From Lonicera japonica (Eukaryota > Streptophyta > Magnoliopsida > Dipsacales > Caprifoliaceae): a stretch of DNA of 64,000 nt. The stretch lies in the NCBI GenBank assembly GCA_021464415.1, contig CM038469.1, positions 412,501 through 476,500 of the forward strand, in the 5' to 3' direction. The first letter of the stretch is position 1. Every line of letters begins with the position of its first letter. The position numbers were made by a program, and so were the translations under genes. The notes under the pieces were generated by a model. It did no database searches, was not told the origin of the DNA, and saw only the letters and a list, made by a program, of their open reading frames with translations. Shown one piece after another: positions 11,801-22,702 of this stretch.

Positions 11801-14800
11801 AGCGGGATGGTAGGTACTTTCGGCTATGCTGGGTACCTTTTTGTTGTATTTATGGGAATGATCCGTCAAATATTGTTATATTAACTTTATATACAATGAC
11901 CACCCCTAACCACTGAACATCACCAACAATCGATCATCTCTCTCTTTTTCTAGATGATGAAGAATCCTCTTTCCATCCAACACTCATAAACATTCTCCAC
12001 CACCTTCCTTGATACCACCCTAACCAACCGACCTTAATCTCTACCCTTCTAACCACAATCCGCAATTCTCTCTCTAGTACCATGAGAGAGAAAATATTTG
12101 AGAGATTCCCGACGGAAGTCAAAACGACTTTTCGTCTTAACCCACAAACAAACCATTCGGACCCTGATTATTTTTCCGATCAGCATGCATGGAGATATAA
12201 AGATGTTATGACTAAATTCCAGGGAGATCGTAATGTCAAAGAAACATTCAAATCGTCTTTCTCCTTCCAGCGACCATCTGGTGAAGATAATACAACTCTT
12301 GCCTATCGCCGGCAACCTGGCAATTATTTCCGACGTAATTTGGGTAAATTTGAACCACCTGGAGAGATGAACTCGAGAAGTATTAGGATGAATAGGGAGA
12401 CGGATTTTCAGGATGGGGCTAAGCGGCAACTATGGAGAGATAAGGCAGATATTAAAAATACTGCTCGATTTGAATCTACAATCAAGCCATCAGTGCCAAT
12501 CATGGCCGAGTTTCATGCATGGAGATATAAGGATGGGGTTACAAGTATTAAGGTAGAACAAAAAAATTTCAGAATCAAGCTTTCTAGCAACGTCAGGACA
12601 GTTATTATAACTGAAGAGACAAAGGGTAATCGATTCAGGGTGTATTTAGACTTCAATAGAATTGTGTGGCTATTGGGTTGCCTCAGACGAGTTTGTAGAG
12701 AGAAGCCGAATCATCAATTTTTTAGTAAATCGCAAACAAACTCAAGTTCGTATGTACTTCAGTATACTGAGAATATTAATGGTGGCTTCCTACGCCTTTC
12801 AAAATTATGTAATGGCAGATTTGAAAGCTTGATGGTTTTTCCAGAAGGAACGAAAGGAGAGGGATGGAGATTGATTGCAGATGAAATTACTTCTCTGATG
12901 AAGAATCCTCCGAATCCTGGAACATACAGACCCCAAATTAGGCAGTCTTTAAAACCAATTAGAAGTGTTGAAGGTAAAAGAGCACCAATCACATTTGCTG
13001 ATGTTGTCAGAAAACAACCAGGTGAAGAAAGAAAAATAAACAGGTATGTATCCAGTAGGCCTTTTAAGATAAGGAACAAAGCAACTAATAGAAGCAGATT
13101 GCGATAAACTAAAGAGGCTTTAAGACAGCAGCAGTGGTGTAATACTGCCATTTGCGTGAGAAGTGGGTTATGGGACGACTGGAGCAAAATTAAAGAAGCG
13201 CTGCAAAAACAATTTGAGAAGGAGATTGATTTGGTTCCTTTCCATCCAGATAAAGCTATTATAAAATGTAAAGACGAGGATGATGCAGAAATTTTTGCTA
13301 ATAAAGGTGAGATAATTGTGGATAAATATATGATTAAGTTGCAAAGCGGCAATCAGATTTATGCCAATAGCACGCGAAAATTAGCTTGCACGGGTGGCTG
13401 GATTGAAATCAAGGACCTACCATTAAAATGGTGGACAAATGATGTTTTCAAAATCATTGCAAACTACTGTGGAGGCTTGGCGAAGATAGATAAAAGAACT
13501 GCATCTCTTGAACAATGCTTCTCTGCACGCATTAAGGTGCATGGGAAATTAAGTGGCTTCATTCCGGCGGAAATAGATCTCTATAAAGGTGATGAGGAAT
13601 GTACAATTAAGCTAAGAGTGTTGTCTTTGGTCAATGTGAAGAAAAGACCACGCTTTAGATTTCCAGCATATGTAGGGGAGTATTTAAGTACTGCTGTGCC
13701 AATTGCTGAACAAACAGGGATCCTTGTTAGAAGAACCGCGAGTCCAGTAGTCTGGCCGGATTCAGACAATGAGGAGGGGAGATTGCAGGAGGATGATGGT
13801 GTAAACGAAAAGTTATACGATGGTATTACAAGGACAGACAGGGGCCGAAATTTTGTTAATGATGTCGTAGAAGTGGAGAAGTCAATTGCCCAACTTACTG
13901 ATATCGGTGCTACCGGCACAAATAGCAATCAATTTTTCAAGACCGAGTTTGAAGTACTCAGATCCAAGGTATCTGTATTTAGTACCATGAGAAATATTGT
14001 CATTCTCAATAGCTCAAGTTGTAATACTTTAATCACATCTCTAAATCGGTTTAATGAGGAGATTAGTGTGGATAAAATCTTTAAAAGGATTAAGGATGGA
14101 CTGTTGGGTATTGGGCCTAGTCCAATTGAGAGAACAATCATAAAATGGGTGGAGATGGATCGTGTGGTTATACAACCTAATTGGATCAACTTAAAGGAAC
14201 TGGATAGTGGGGCAAAGAAAAGGCGGACCGATGGACCAAAATTCTTCACGAAAGGCGAAATCTTTAATTCTACTGTTATTATGCAACAGATAAGTGATGG
14301 GGTGCAAAGCAAGAGAAAAAGGCTACTTGGAGATGAAGAGAATGAAGAATTTGATGCTGAAGCAAATAAATGCCAGAACGCCCAAACCGTCATTACACAT
14401 ACTCTTCGTACCAAAAAATACTACGATCAGGTATTTGAGATGGAGGCCGATCCAAATGTTAATGAGGAATTGGGGTTTGATCATCCTACTTTTGAAGAAA
14501 TTGAACAACATTCAGTAAAGACTGATGTGATTGAAGATGATTTCACGGATAATGTATTGATCACGGGAATTAGTGATGAATCATCGGATGAGGATAGCGC
14601 CTCATACGTATCTGAATCAGAATCAGAATCTGCTTTCTTTAATGATTGTCTTGAAGGGATAAATGGCCTATTTGTAGGAAATGTTAAACAAGATGAGCAA
14701 TTAAATTCAGCTGGTAATCAAGACGAACAGGTTAATGGGGTTAGATTGTGTGCTGATCATGAAGAAATACCTCAAACAAATTGTCCAACCTCAAAGGTGT

Positions 14801-17800
14801 ATAAAGAAGCTCCTAGTATGATTACGAAAGGCATTGAGGAAGCAGTAGCAGTTAAAGGTGCTAATGAAGCTTTTGGTGAACTTTTTAAGCAAAAGTTTAT
14901 CAAAGAGGGCGAGATTAATGTGAAATCAATGGAGCATTTTTTCGAGGAACTGGGGGTGTCTGTTTTCCCCTTAACAAGGAAAATTAAAGGCTTCAAGAAG
15001 CTACCGAATGTCAATAAGGATGATTCCTCTGATAAAACCACCAAAAGCCCTAAAAGTAGAGAATTGAAGAAATTGGAATGCAATATCAACTATGAGGGGC
15101 GTAGAAAAGGTAGAACGGTAGCTAAGGGTATTGGCGGTTTTCCATGAAGATACTTTCTTGGAATGTGAGGGGGGTAGGGAGGAAGGATAAGAGGAAAGTA
15201 ATAAAGGAGTTGATCAACAGGGAGAAGCCGGACATAGTTATTTGCAAGAAACTAAAAAGGAGGTGATAGATGGGAGAATGATAAGTAGTTTATGGGGCAT
15301 CAGATTTAAAGAGTGGGCTTTTTTACCGTCCACTGGCAGATCTGGTGGCATTCTTATAATATGGGATGTTAGGGTGTGTAGAGGATTGGAAGTGATTCTT
15401 GGAGCCTATTCTATCTCGGTTTTGTTGAAACCGGTTGGGGGTGACAATAACTGGTGGTGTACTGGTGTTTATGGTCCATGTAACTCAAAAGAAAGGAAGG
15501 AATTATGGTATGAGCTAGGTGGTTTATATGGCCTATGTGGTGAAAAATGGTGTCTTGGGGAGGATTTTAACACGGTTAGATTCCCGACTGAGAAACTAAA
15601 TGGCGAAAGAATTACAAGAAGCATGAAAAACTTTGATTCATTTATTCGAGACACGGGGTTGAGAGATATTGATCTTAATAATTCGGAGTACACTTGGTCT
15701 AACATGGGAGAAAGATTAGCATGCTCTCGTATTGATAGATTTCTTTTTTCTGAAGGATGGGAACAAATGCATAAAGTAGTAAGACAAGATGCTCTCTTTA
15801 GAGTTACTTCGGATCATTGTCCAATTGTATTGGACACAAACAAGTTCAAATGGGGTCCTACTCCATTCAGATTCGAAAACATGTGGTTGCAACACCAAAA
15901 TTTCAGAGAAAATTTCAAAAAGTGGGGGAGTTTTCATCCAGGTCATGGTTGGGCTGGTTTTCGTTTCATGAAGAAGCTGGATGCAGTGAAGGGTGAACTT
16001 AAAAGATGGAACAGATCAGCCTTCGGCGACTTTAGGCTTGAGAAAAATGCAATTATCTCTCAAATTGCGGATTTGGACAGAAAGGAAGCGGATGGTTCCA
16101 TTGTAGAGCACGACAGAATGATTAGAAGCAATTTAAAAGCAAAATTGGAAGAGGTTATCATCAAAGAAGAAACTTCATGGAATCAAAAAGCAAGAGTGCA
16201 AGGTGTAAGAGAATGGGACAACAATTCCACTCTTTTTCATCGTATAGCAAGTGGGAGGAAGGTGAATAAATTGGTGAACAAAATTGAGTCGAGTGATGGG
16301 AGAGTTCTGCAAACGGAGGAGGAGATAGTTAATGAAATAATAAATTTTTACAAAAAATTGTTTAATAGCTCCAACACCTTGGCATTTGGTATTGAGGGTT
16401 TGGAGTGGTCAGCCATTGATGAATCTAGTAGCATTCGACTTGAGAGACACTTTGAGGAGGATGAAATAAAGGCTGCTCTTTTCTCTTGTGATAGAAACAA
16501 AGCACCGGGTCCTGATGGCTTCACTATTGCGGTACTACAAGACGGTTGGGAGGAGATTAAGGCTGATGTATTGGAGGTTTTCAATGATTTTTTTCTTAAT
16601 GGCATTGTGAATGCTAAGGTAAATGCCACATTCATTTGTTTAATTCCGAAAAAGGTAAAGTCTACCTCCATTAAAGACTTTCGACCGATTAGTCTTGTTA
16701 CAAGTCTCTATAAAATTATTGCCAAAGTTTTATCTTCTAGGCTTAAGGAGGTGCTCGATATTACAATAGACCCATCTCAAGGGGCTTTTGTTCGAGGTAG
16801 GCAAATCCTTGACCTTGCTCTAATTGCTAATGAAGCTATTGAGGTTTATAGATCAAAAAAGATGGAGGGGGTGGTCTTCAAAGCTGATTTTGAAAAGGCT
16901 TATGATCATGTTAGATGGGAATTTCTTGATTTTGTGCTTGAAAAGAAAGGTTTTGGTATAAGGTGGAGGAAATGGATTATGGGTTGTTTGTCTTCTTCTA
17001 ATTTTTCAATCATTATCAATGGTAAATCTAGGGGTCTTTTTGGAGCAAGTAGGGTTTTGAGACAAGGCAATCCATTATCACCTTTTTTATTTATTCTAGT
17101 CGGAGATGTTCTTAGTAGACTGGTGAATAAAGCTTGTGAACGTTCTTTGATAGAAGGATTCGAGATTGGTAGTAAGAAGGTTCGCCTCTCTCATTTGCTA
17201 TTTGCCGATGATAGTATCTTCTTTGTTTCAAACAAAGACTCCAACATATCCAACATTGTCCATGTTCTCAACACTTTTTCTTTGCTCTCGGGGTTGAAAA
17301 TCAACATGAATAAAAGTGTTGTGGCAGGTATTTATAGTAGCTCGATGAGACAGGAGGGGATTGCAAACAGTTTGGGTTGTCTTGTTGGTGAGTGGCCTAT
17401 GACTTTACTTAGGACTTCCTCTTGGGGGAAATCCCAATAGCTTTCATTTTTGGGATCCGGTTATCGAAAGAATCGAAAAAAGATTGGATGGATGGCATAA
17501 AGGACATCTTTCAAGAGGTAGTCGTTTGATTCTCTTGCAATCAGTTCTTAGTAGCATTCCGACCTATTACATGTCTCTTTTTAAAATGCCGGTACAAGTC
17601 GCTAAAGCTATCGAGAAACGGATGCGCGATTTCTTTTGGGAAGGGAAGGGTGAGGGTTCCAAAGATCATCTTATTAAGTGGGATGTTGTCAAAAAACCGA
17701 AAAATCTGGGTGGCTTAGGTGTTGGTGATTTAGTCAATAAAAATATTGCTCTTTTAGGAAAATGGTTGTGGCGGTTTCCTTTAGAGACTAATTCCATGTG

Positions 17801-19651
17801 GGTTTCTGTTATTGTGAGTAGGCACGGCATGCAGTCTAATTACTTTGAAGTGAAGACTGACCCTAAAGCTAAGCTCAAATCTCCATGGAGATCTATTGCA
17901 GGCTTGTGGGATATTTTTGCAGTAAACACAACTCTCAAAGTAGGTAATGGGAAAAAAATAAAATTCTGGGAGGATGTGTGGATAGATGCTACGGCCCTTC
18001 GCTTTGTTTTCCCGAGATTGTACCAACTTTCTCTCAATAAGAACAATCATATTTGTGAAGTGGCAGAAAGACAAGTGGAGAATGGCATCTTTTGGAATTT
18101 ACGTTTTCGTAGAAATTTCAGCTGTAGAGTACAAGCTGATTTCTTAAATCTGCTGCATAAAATTGAAGGTTTACAATCCCTCCAAACTGTAGAAGATAGT
18201 AGAATTTGGAAGGCATGCTCACAAGGCATTTTTTCAAGTAAATCTTTTTTCGTGATCATATCTGGATCGGGTTCACAAACGGTTTTCTTGCAAAAGAAGT
18301 TTTATGGAAAAGTGGTGTGCCCACCAAGATTAAAGTATTTAATTGGCTGGCGGTTCATGGGAAGATTAACACGAATGATCTGCTTCAAAGTAGAAGGCCC
18401 TTTTCGGTACTATCTCCGCATTGGTGTATATTGTGCAAGAATGACTTAGAGAGCGCAAATCATATACTATTGCACTGCAACTTCTCAGGTCATATTTGGA
18501 CAAAATTAATGTCTACAATGGGTGTGGTAGGAGTGTTACCTAGGACCTGGGCTGAGTTTGTATTAATAGAGTGGAACTACAAAGGTAATAGAGAAACTTT
18601 TAAAGTTCTATGGAGATTTTTTGTACAAGCTATTGCATGGCTGATATGGACAGAGAGGAACAGGAGGATATTTGAAGACAAAGAGCAGTATGTGGAGGAA
18701 ATATGGAATCATGCGTGTTTCGTAGTTGGATTATGGGCCAAAGCGGCCAAGCTTTTTAACAGCATAGAGAATTATATGTTTTGTTTGGATCCCATAAGCT
18801 TTGTCCTAGATACATAGGAAGCTTATCTTTTACATTTTGTTCTTTCTGTTGGATCTCTCATCCAACCACTTTGTACTTCTATTTTTTGATATCAATGAAG
18901 TTCTGTTTCTTATCAAAGAAAAAAAAAACTTTATATACAATCATTAATATGATAATCACTTTATTTTCTTGCTAATTTGTGATAAATAATGGTATAATAT
19001 AACTTATTATGGTATACATGCACACACCATACTATATAATCTATATTACTTAAAAAATTAAAATAAATAGTTTCAGATCTGAAATTATTTTCAAATTGAA
19101 TATTTTGGGTTGTCACATTCTCCCCCTTAAAATCACGGTGACACACAATATTCACACATTAACATAGTAGTGGTCCTGAATGATTCACTGTAACCACCCG
19201 GATTCTCCCAAAAATGACTAGCCAAAGTTGTAAGTTATACTCATTGAATCCACGTATATGCCAAGCACATTTTATTACGTTACAGATGTGGAATATTTTG
19301 GTCGTTACATACAGAGTACCAAATGACAAGAATTACGGATCACTAATAGCATAAATTCGCAACTAGAAGAAGAAAAAGAGAGAGAAAGTAAGTGAGCTTA
19401 CCGGAAGCAGCAGAATCATCATCGAGGAGTGAGCGGCTGGTGGTGGTGGTGAAGGGTTTACAGGAAGAATTGTGAAAAAAATTGGGGGTCAGAGTGAGAG
19501 GTTTACGACTACGACTACGAAAAAGAAAAAGATTATTATTACTATTAGGAGCAGAAGAGGTGGAGGAGAAACGTGGGAGTAATGGTGGTTGTCGAAGCAA
19601 TTGAATGCCGCAGCAGCAGGAGGAGGAGCTGCCTGCTCGTAATATCTCCAT
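8864..19651 (-). CDS. SKL1: Shikimate kinase-like 1 (SKL1), ten exons, plastid protein
   Basis: Exons, 5' to 3' on the minus strand: 19651-19402, 10450-10410, 10323-10269, 10149-10077, 10005-9918, 9726-9644, 9547-9421, 9259-9181, 9095-9031, 8932-8864. All introns obey GT-AG and the phases join exactly to 930 nt (309 aa plus stop TAG). The N-terminal 65 residues are Ser/Arg-rich with no acidic residues, fitting a chloroplast transit peptide. Diagnostic blocks are KGTSIFLVG, RLGKLLADAFRYYFFDS, VLKQLSAMGRLVV, GDGAVQ, LRHGISVWIDVPLDLVA and the C-terminal EEAARPF. True shikimate kinases have a GxxGxGKT ATP loop; here it reads GISSIIKT, so kinase activity is unlikely. This agrees with what is known of plant SKL1, a shikimate kinase paralog that lacks kinase activity and is needed for chloroplast biogenesis. 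The exon 4 acceptor (TTTAAG) is weak but is the only choice that keeps frame. Exon 1 is separated by an 8.95-kb transposon-filled intron. Confidence 0.88.
10654..11601. mobile_element. Long fold-back (MULE/MITE-like) element in intron 1
   Basis: The left end AATTACAAAAATAGCAACT and the right end, read in reverse, match with few differences. The inverted similarity continues deep inside: TTGCTAGATTTG words pair, and the GCCACCTAAAAGTGAACAG block near 10960 pairs with its complement near 11290. Most of the 948 bases are thus two arms of a long imperfect palindrome, with a GC-richer core. I found no convincing target duplication, and the short ORF at 10862-11050 is part of one arm. Long terminal inverted repeats suggest a Mutator-like or Foldback element. 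Confidence 0.65.
11883..11897 (+). repeat. LINE target-site duplication, left copy
   Basis: AACTTTATATACAAT here is repeated right after the LINE poly(A) at 18927-18941. It defines the LINE as a single target-primed insertion. Confidence 0.88.
12082..15147 (+). pseudogene. LINE ORF1 (nucleic-acid-binding protein) with one nonsense codon
   Basis: A single reading frame of 1,022 codons runs from ATG 12082 to TGA 15145-15147 and is broken only by TAA at 13105-13107. The downstream half stays in the same frame. The C-terminal half includes the DUF4283-like region of plant LINE ORF1 (around residues 370-500, with GGWIEIKDLPLKWW and CGGLAKID blocks). An acidic Ser/Glu-rich part follows (about residues 800-860), and the tail is basic. 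ORF1 proteins of plant L1 elements bind the LINE RNA. A CAA to TAA change would explain the stop, as the surrounding reading is otherwise uninterrupted. It overlaps the ORF2 start by ATGA. Confidence 0.75.
15144..18817 (+). pseudogene. LINE ORF2: endonuclease, reverse transcriptase, zf-RVT (frameshifted)
   Basis: It starts at ATG 15144 with KILSWNVRG, the first motif of APE-type endonucleases. A 1-nt loss near 15243 shifts frame before QETKKEV (catalytic Glu). The main frame 15242-17440 carries the rest of the endonuclease (GVYGP, DFNTVR, SRIDRFL, SDHCPIVL). It then carries reverse transcriptase (KAPGPDGF, FRPISL, KADFEKAYDHV, RQGNPLSPFLF, LLFADDSIFF). A second shift near 17410 leads into 17484-18449. 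A third near 18320 leads into 18317-18817, with the C-terminal zinc-binding region (WCILCKNDLESANHILLHC) and the TERNRRIFEDK tail. This is the non-LTR RT that would copy LINE RNA at the nicked target. Three frameshifts make it a pseudogene. Confidence 0.9.
18927..18941 (+). repeat. LINE target-site duplication, right copy
   Basis: It matches AACTTTATATACAAT at 11883-11897. The first As merge with the LINE A-tail. Confidence 0.85.
18942..19133 (-). repeat. LTR fragment with polypurine tract
   Basis: On the minus strand a purine run (TTTTAAGGGGGAGAA, 19118-19132) precedes TGTGACAACCC at 19117. This is the arrangement of a polypurine tract followed by the start of a 3' LTR. The rest of that LTR would run left and is interrupted at 18941/11898 by the LINE. 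No internal coding region remains, so the assignment rests on the tract plus the TGTGACA start. Confidence 0.4.
19189..19309. repeat. Short TRIM-like solo LTR
   Basis: The 121-bp segment begins TGTAACCACCCGG and ends GGTCGTTACA, with a GATGTGGAATATTTTGG block just before the end. The same end structure occurs at 150-180 in this window. The TGTAAC/GTTACA ends mark it as a small LTR of the same broad family. It sits about 90 bases inside the SKL1 intron 1 donor. Confidence 0.5.
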
Positions 19652-19827
19652 CCCAAATCAATCAAATAATGGCTTATCTAGTTTCTCACCTCCCCCTTTC
19701 CCTTCCCTTTCTTTTTATGGTGATAGGAGAAATTCAATCCCTATATAGTAGATTTGGTTCTATTTTATTGCTTCTTTTTATTTCCCTTATTAAAATTTTA
19801 CTCGCCTACCTCACGCACCCTCTACCT
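19652..19827 (-). promoter_or_regulatory. Presumed SKL1 5' leader and proximal promoter
   Basis: This is the 176 bases between the SKL1 start codon and the first MITE. It is rich in pyrimidine tracts on the plus strand (CTCCCCCTTTCCCTTCCC at 19690-19707). I see no unmistakable TATA box. The assignment is by position only. Confidence 0.3.
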
Positions 19828-19835
19828 TTATTTAA

Positions 19836-20504
19836 GGGTTAGAATATTTATAATTTTCATTTATTTCACTAATATTTTTTATTTAATTTTAAATATATCT
19901 ACTTTTAAACACCCTCTTTATATTTTATAAATACCCCCCTCAATTAATATATTTACTTTAAGATAAAAAAATTAATCTATCAATTTATTTATGGGTAATA
20001 AATTAATCACACACTTTAAAATACCCCTCTTATATCTCACTATCTTTTCACTTTGGCCGAATTTATTCTATTTACTCTCCCCACATCAAGAGAGTAAATA
20101 ACATATATTTTCCCCACATGAGGAGAGTTTAACTTTAAAAATTTTCAGTGGGTTTAAAAGTCAGTCTCCCCACTTCAACCGAATTTATTCCATTTACTCT
20201 CTCCACATCAGGAGAGTAAATATCATATGTTCTCCCCACATCAAGAGAGTTTAGGATTAATTTATTACTCATGGATAAATTGATAGATTAATTTTTTTAG
20301 TTAAAGTTAATTATATTTTTAAAGTGTGTGATTAATTTTAGTTAAGGTTAATTATATTTTTAATTACATACTTTATATAAATTACTTAAGGTAAATAGAA
20401 GAGATAAATAGGAGGGTGTTAGTGGTCAAAAAATTATATTTGAGGGGTGTTTGTGAGATGAGAGGTGTTAGTGAGATAAATGGTGGTTGTAAATAGTCTC
20501 ACCC
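19836..20504. mobile_element. MITE-like element 1 (TTATTTAA-flanked)
   Basis: Terminal inverted repeats are GGGTTAGAATATTTATAA at the left and, read in reverse, GGGTGAGACTATTTACAA at the right. Both flanks carry TTATTTAA (19828-19835 and 20505-20512), an 8-bp direct repeat as expected for hAT-type insertion. The inside is AT-rich with repeated TCTCCCCACATCA(A/G)GAGAGT modules at 20070-20240 and no ORF. It lies just upstream of the SKL1 gene start. Confidence 0.65.
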
Positions 20505-20512
20505 TTATTTAA

Positions 20513-21677
20513 GGGTTACGCTATTTTTATCCCAATATATATTTGGTATCATTTTTACTTTTATTATTACTCTCACTAACTCTCTTTTATTGATTAATAC
20601 TCTTACTATTTTTTTTACCACTCCCATTTTAATATACATAAATTAATGATTAATTATATTTAACCATTAATTATTAATCTTTCTCCTCCTCCTTTTTCTT
20701 CTTCTTCTTCTCAACAATGGTTTTTAAAATTTTATATTCATTTAACCCTTAATGCAACGCAAATTAATTATAATTAATCATTAATTCTTCTTCTTCTCCT
20801 TCTTCTCAACAATGGTTTTTAAATTTTTGCATCCATCTACTCCTTGATCCCTTACAACCGTAGTATCCTCGTATCATATTTTAGCTCTCGAGACCTTACA
20901 CCAGCCTCTAACAACCGAGTATTAATAATAATTTCGGTTCCCTATGACCGGGGTTCATCCACTTCCTCGATCCCTCACAACCGAAGTATTCTGGACTATA
21001 TTTTCAACTCTCGAAACCTTACATTAGTCTCTAACAACCGAGTATTTTGGATAATTTCGGTTTTCTAGGACCCAAGTTCATCAAATTACTTGGTCTCCTA
21101 GGACTGAAGTTGTCTAGAATATAATCAAATTACACATTCGGTCATCGAAAACCGAACACGTGCTCCAATTTCGGTTTCCCGTAATCGATGTAACCTGTTT
21201 TGATGCTCTAATTCGTTTTGTTGGTAGAATTTTTTTTTTTGATATTAACTAAATAAAATAAACATTAAACATAATAAAAACATAATCATTGGTTCGCTCT
21301 TCTCTACCATTCTCTACAACTTAAGGCTTTTTTATTGTGACATCAATGGAGATTTTGTGTATTTTTGTGAGTTACTTTTAAATTTTTGTTGGCTTTTGAA
21401 ATGAATTGAATGAGGTAGAATGTGTTATTTAGATCTGAATTTTTGTTAATTATTAACCATTGAGTAAAAATCATAGAGAAGAAGAAGAAGAAGATGATGA
21501 TGATGATGACGATGATGATGATGATGATGACGATGATGATGATGAATAGTAATTAATGTTAATGAGTGATTAATTGGTTGAAAATAATTAATTGGGTGGG
21601 GGTGGAAATAGAAGTTTATAACTTTTTTTTAGTGGGAGTGGAAGCAAGTAATTTGTGGGGTGACAATAGCACCACCC
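20513..21677. mobile_element. MITE-like element 2 (TTATTTAA-flanked)
   Basis: The left end GGGTTACGCTATTTTTATCCC and the right end, read in reverse, GGGTGGTGCTATTGTCACCCC are inverted repeats. It is flanked by TTATTTAA at 20505-20512 (shared with element 1) and at 21678-21685. At about 1.17 kb it is long for a MITE. Inside, runs such as CTCGAGACCTTACACCAGCC / CTCGAAACCTTACATTAGTC repeat between 20840 and 21180, and a (GAT)n tract is present. No transposase was recognised. Confidence 0.65.
21478..21546 (+). repeat. (GAA)n-(GAT)n microsatellite
   Basis: A GAAGAAGAAG run passes into about 20 GAT triplets with occasional GAC. It lies inside MITE-like element 2. Confidence 0.9.
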
Positions 21678-21685
21678 TTATTTAA

Positions 21686-22694
21686 TTGACGTGTTTCTAT
21701 TTTCACTTTTAATAATACTTGTTTTACTCGCACTTTAATTTTTTTATTTTTATTTTTAAGTATTGAACAAGATTTTGTTATTCAATTTTTGACCGTTAAG
21801 TATAAATTTGACAATACCTTATTAGATTCTTAAGCACCGAGTTATAAGAAAAATCGACTGAATGGACTGAACCAATCTAGACTGATCCATAAAACCCCTA
21901 AATGAAAAAAATTCGAAACTGAAAAAGAGAAAATCAAAGCGAAACCGAATAATTTGGTTCGAATTCTGAGTTAGCCCGTACAAAACCAAATCAAACCGAA
22001 TTTTGTATAAGAAAATAAAATATGTTAATATATACTCTAAGTGCACACATTAAATATATTATGACACAAAAAATAGATTTTTATAAAAATATATTATATA
22101 TTAATTGCATGGTGTGATCCTCTTAAAAAAAGTAATTAATGCATGCCCACATTATTTAATTAACTACATGATACTAAGATTATTTTACCACATATATGAT
22201 GGTGAGATAATTCATCATTTTATTCTTGAAAATGTACAAATAAAATAATAACTAAATAGAGAACGTGGTTTTTATATGTTTGCTCCTTGTTTCTTAAAAT
22301 TTATGAATTTAATTTAAATATGAACAAATCTTACGGTTAATATTATTATTCCATGTTAAATTGATTTAAAAAAAAGCATATGTCAAAATCAAATAAAACT
22401 GAACTAAAATAGACTCGAAAAATTTTGTTCGAGTTTTTTTTTTTATTTAGTTCATTCGAGTTTGGGTTTAGAAGATTTAAAAACTAAAATCGAATCAAAA
22501 TTGAATTTTTACAACTGGTTTGAGTTTGGAGTACCTTATTTCTACCCCAAATGAAATCGAAAACACCCCTACCGAGTAATAAGTTTATACTCGTTCCTCA
22601 ATAATCGAATAACGTGTCATTACTCAATGCTTAAGGACCGAATAAAGGATAGTAATGAAACCAAGTATTATTGAAAGTGGAAATAGAATCACCC
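21686..22694. mobile_element. MITE-like element 3
   Basis: Near the left end TTTCTATTTTCACTTTTAATAATACTTG pairs with the right end read in reverse (TTCTATTTCCACTTTCAATAATACTTGG), giving an inverted repeat of nearly 30 bases. The left flank is TTATTTAA (21678-21685, shared with element 2) and the right flank is CTATTTAA (22695-22702), one base different. The interior is AT-rich and contains no gene. Confidence 0.6.
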
Positions 22695-22702
22695 CTATTT
22701 AA

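Larger units (their letters stand above)
11898..18926 (+). mobile_element. Full-length L1-type LINE
   Basis: About 7.0 kb, bounded by a 15-bp target duplication (11883-11897 and 18927-18941) and ending in a short A-run (18919-18928) after ATCAATGAAGTTC. It has a 184-bp 5' UTR, ORF1 (12082-15147) and ORF2 with endonuclease, reverse transcriptase and a C-terminal zinc-binding domain. It is inserted antisense in SKL1 intron 1. Perfect target duplications suggest moderate age, but ORF1 has a nonsense codon and ORF2 has at least three frameshifts, so this copy is inactive. Confidence 0.92.
10451..19401 (-). other. SKL1 intron 1, transposon-filled
   Basis: Donor GTAAGC follows exon 1 (19401 downward) and acceptor TTTTACAG precedes exon 2 at 10450. 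The other eight introns of this gene are only 71-191 bases. This one is about 8,951 bases because it holds a LINE (11898-18926), a fold-back element (10654-11601), an LTR fragment (about 18942-19133) and a TRIM-like LTR (19189-19309). The LINE is antisense to the gene. Without these the intron would be under 1 kb. Confidence 0.8.

Noticed and set aside
12759..13352. 197-codon minus-strand ORF inside the LINE
   Set aside because: Antisense shadow of LINE ORF1; it does not continue the SKL1 reading and has no domain.
21478..21546. Asp-rich coding potential of the GAT repeat
   Set aside because: Simple microsatellite within a MITE-like element, no ORF context.
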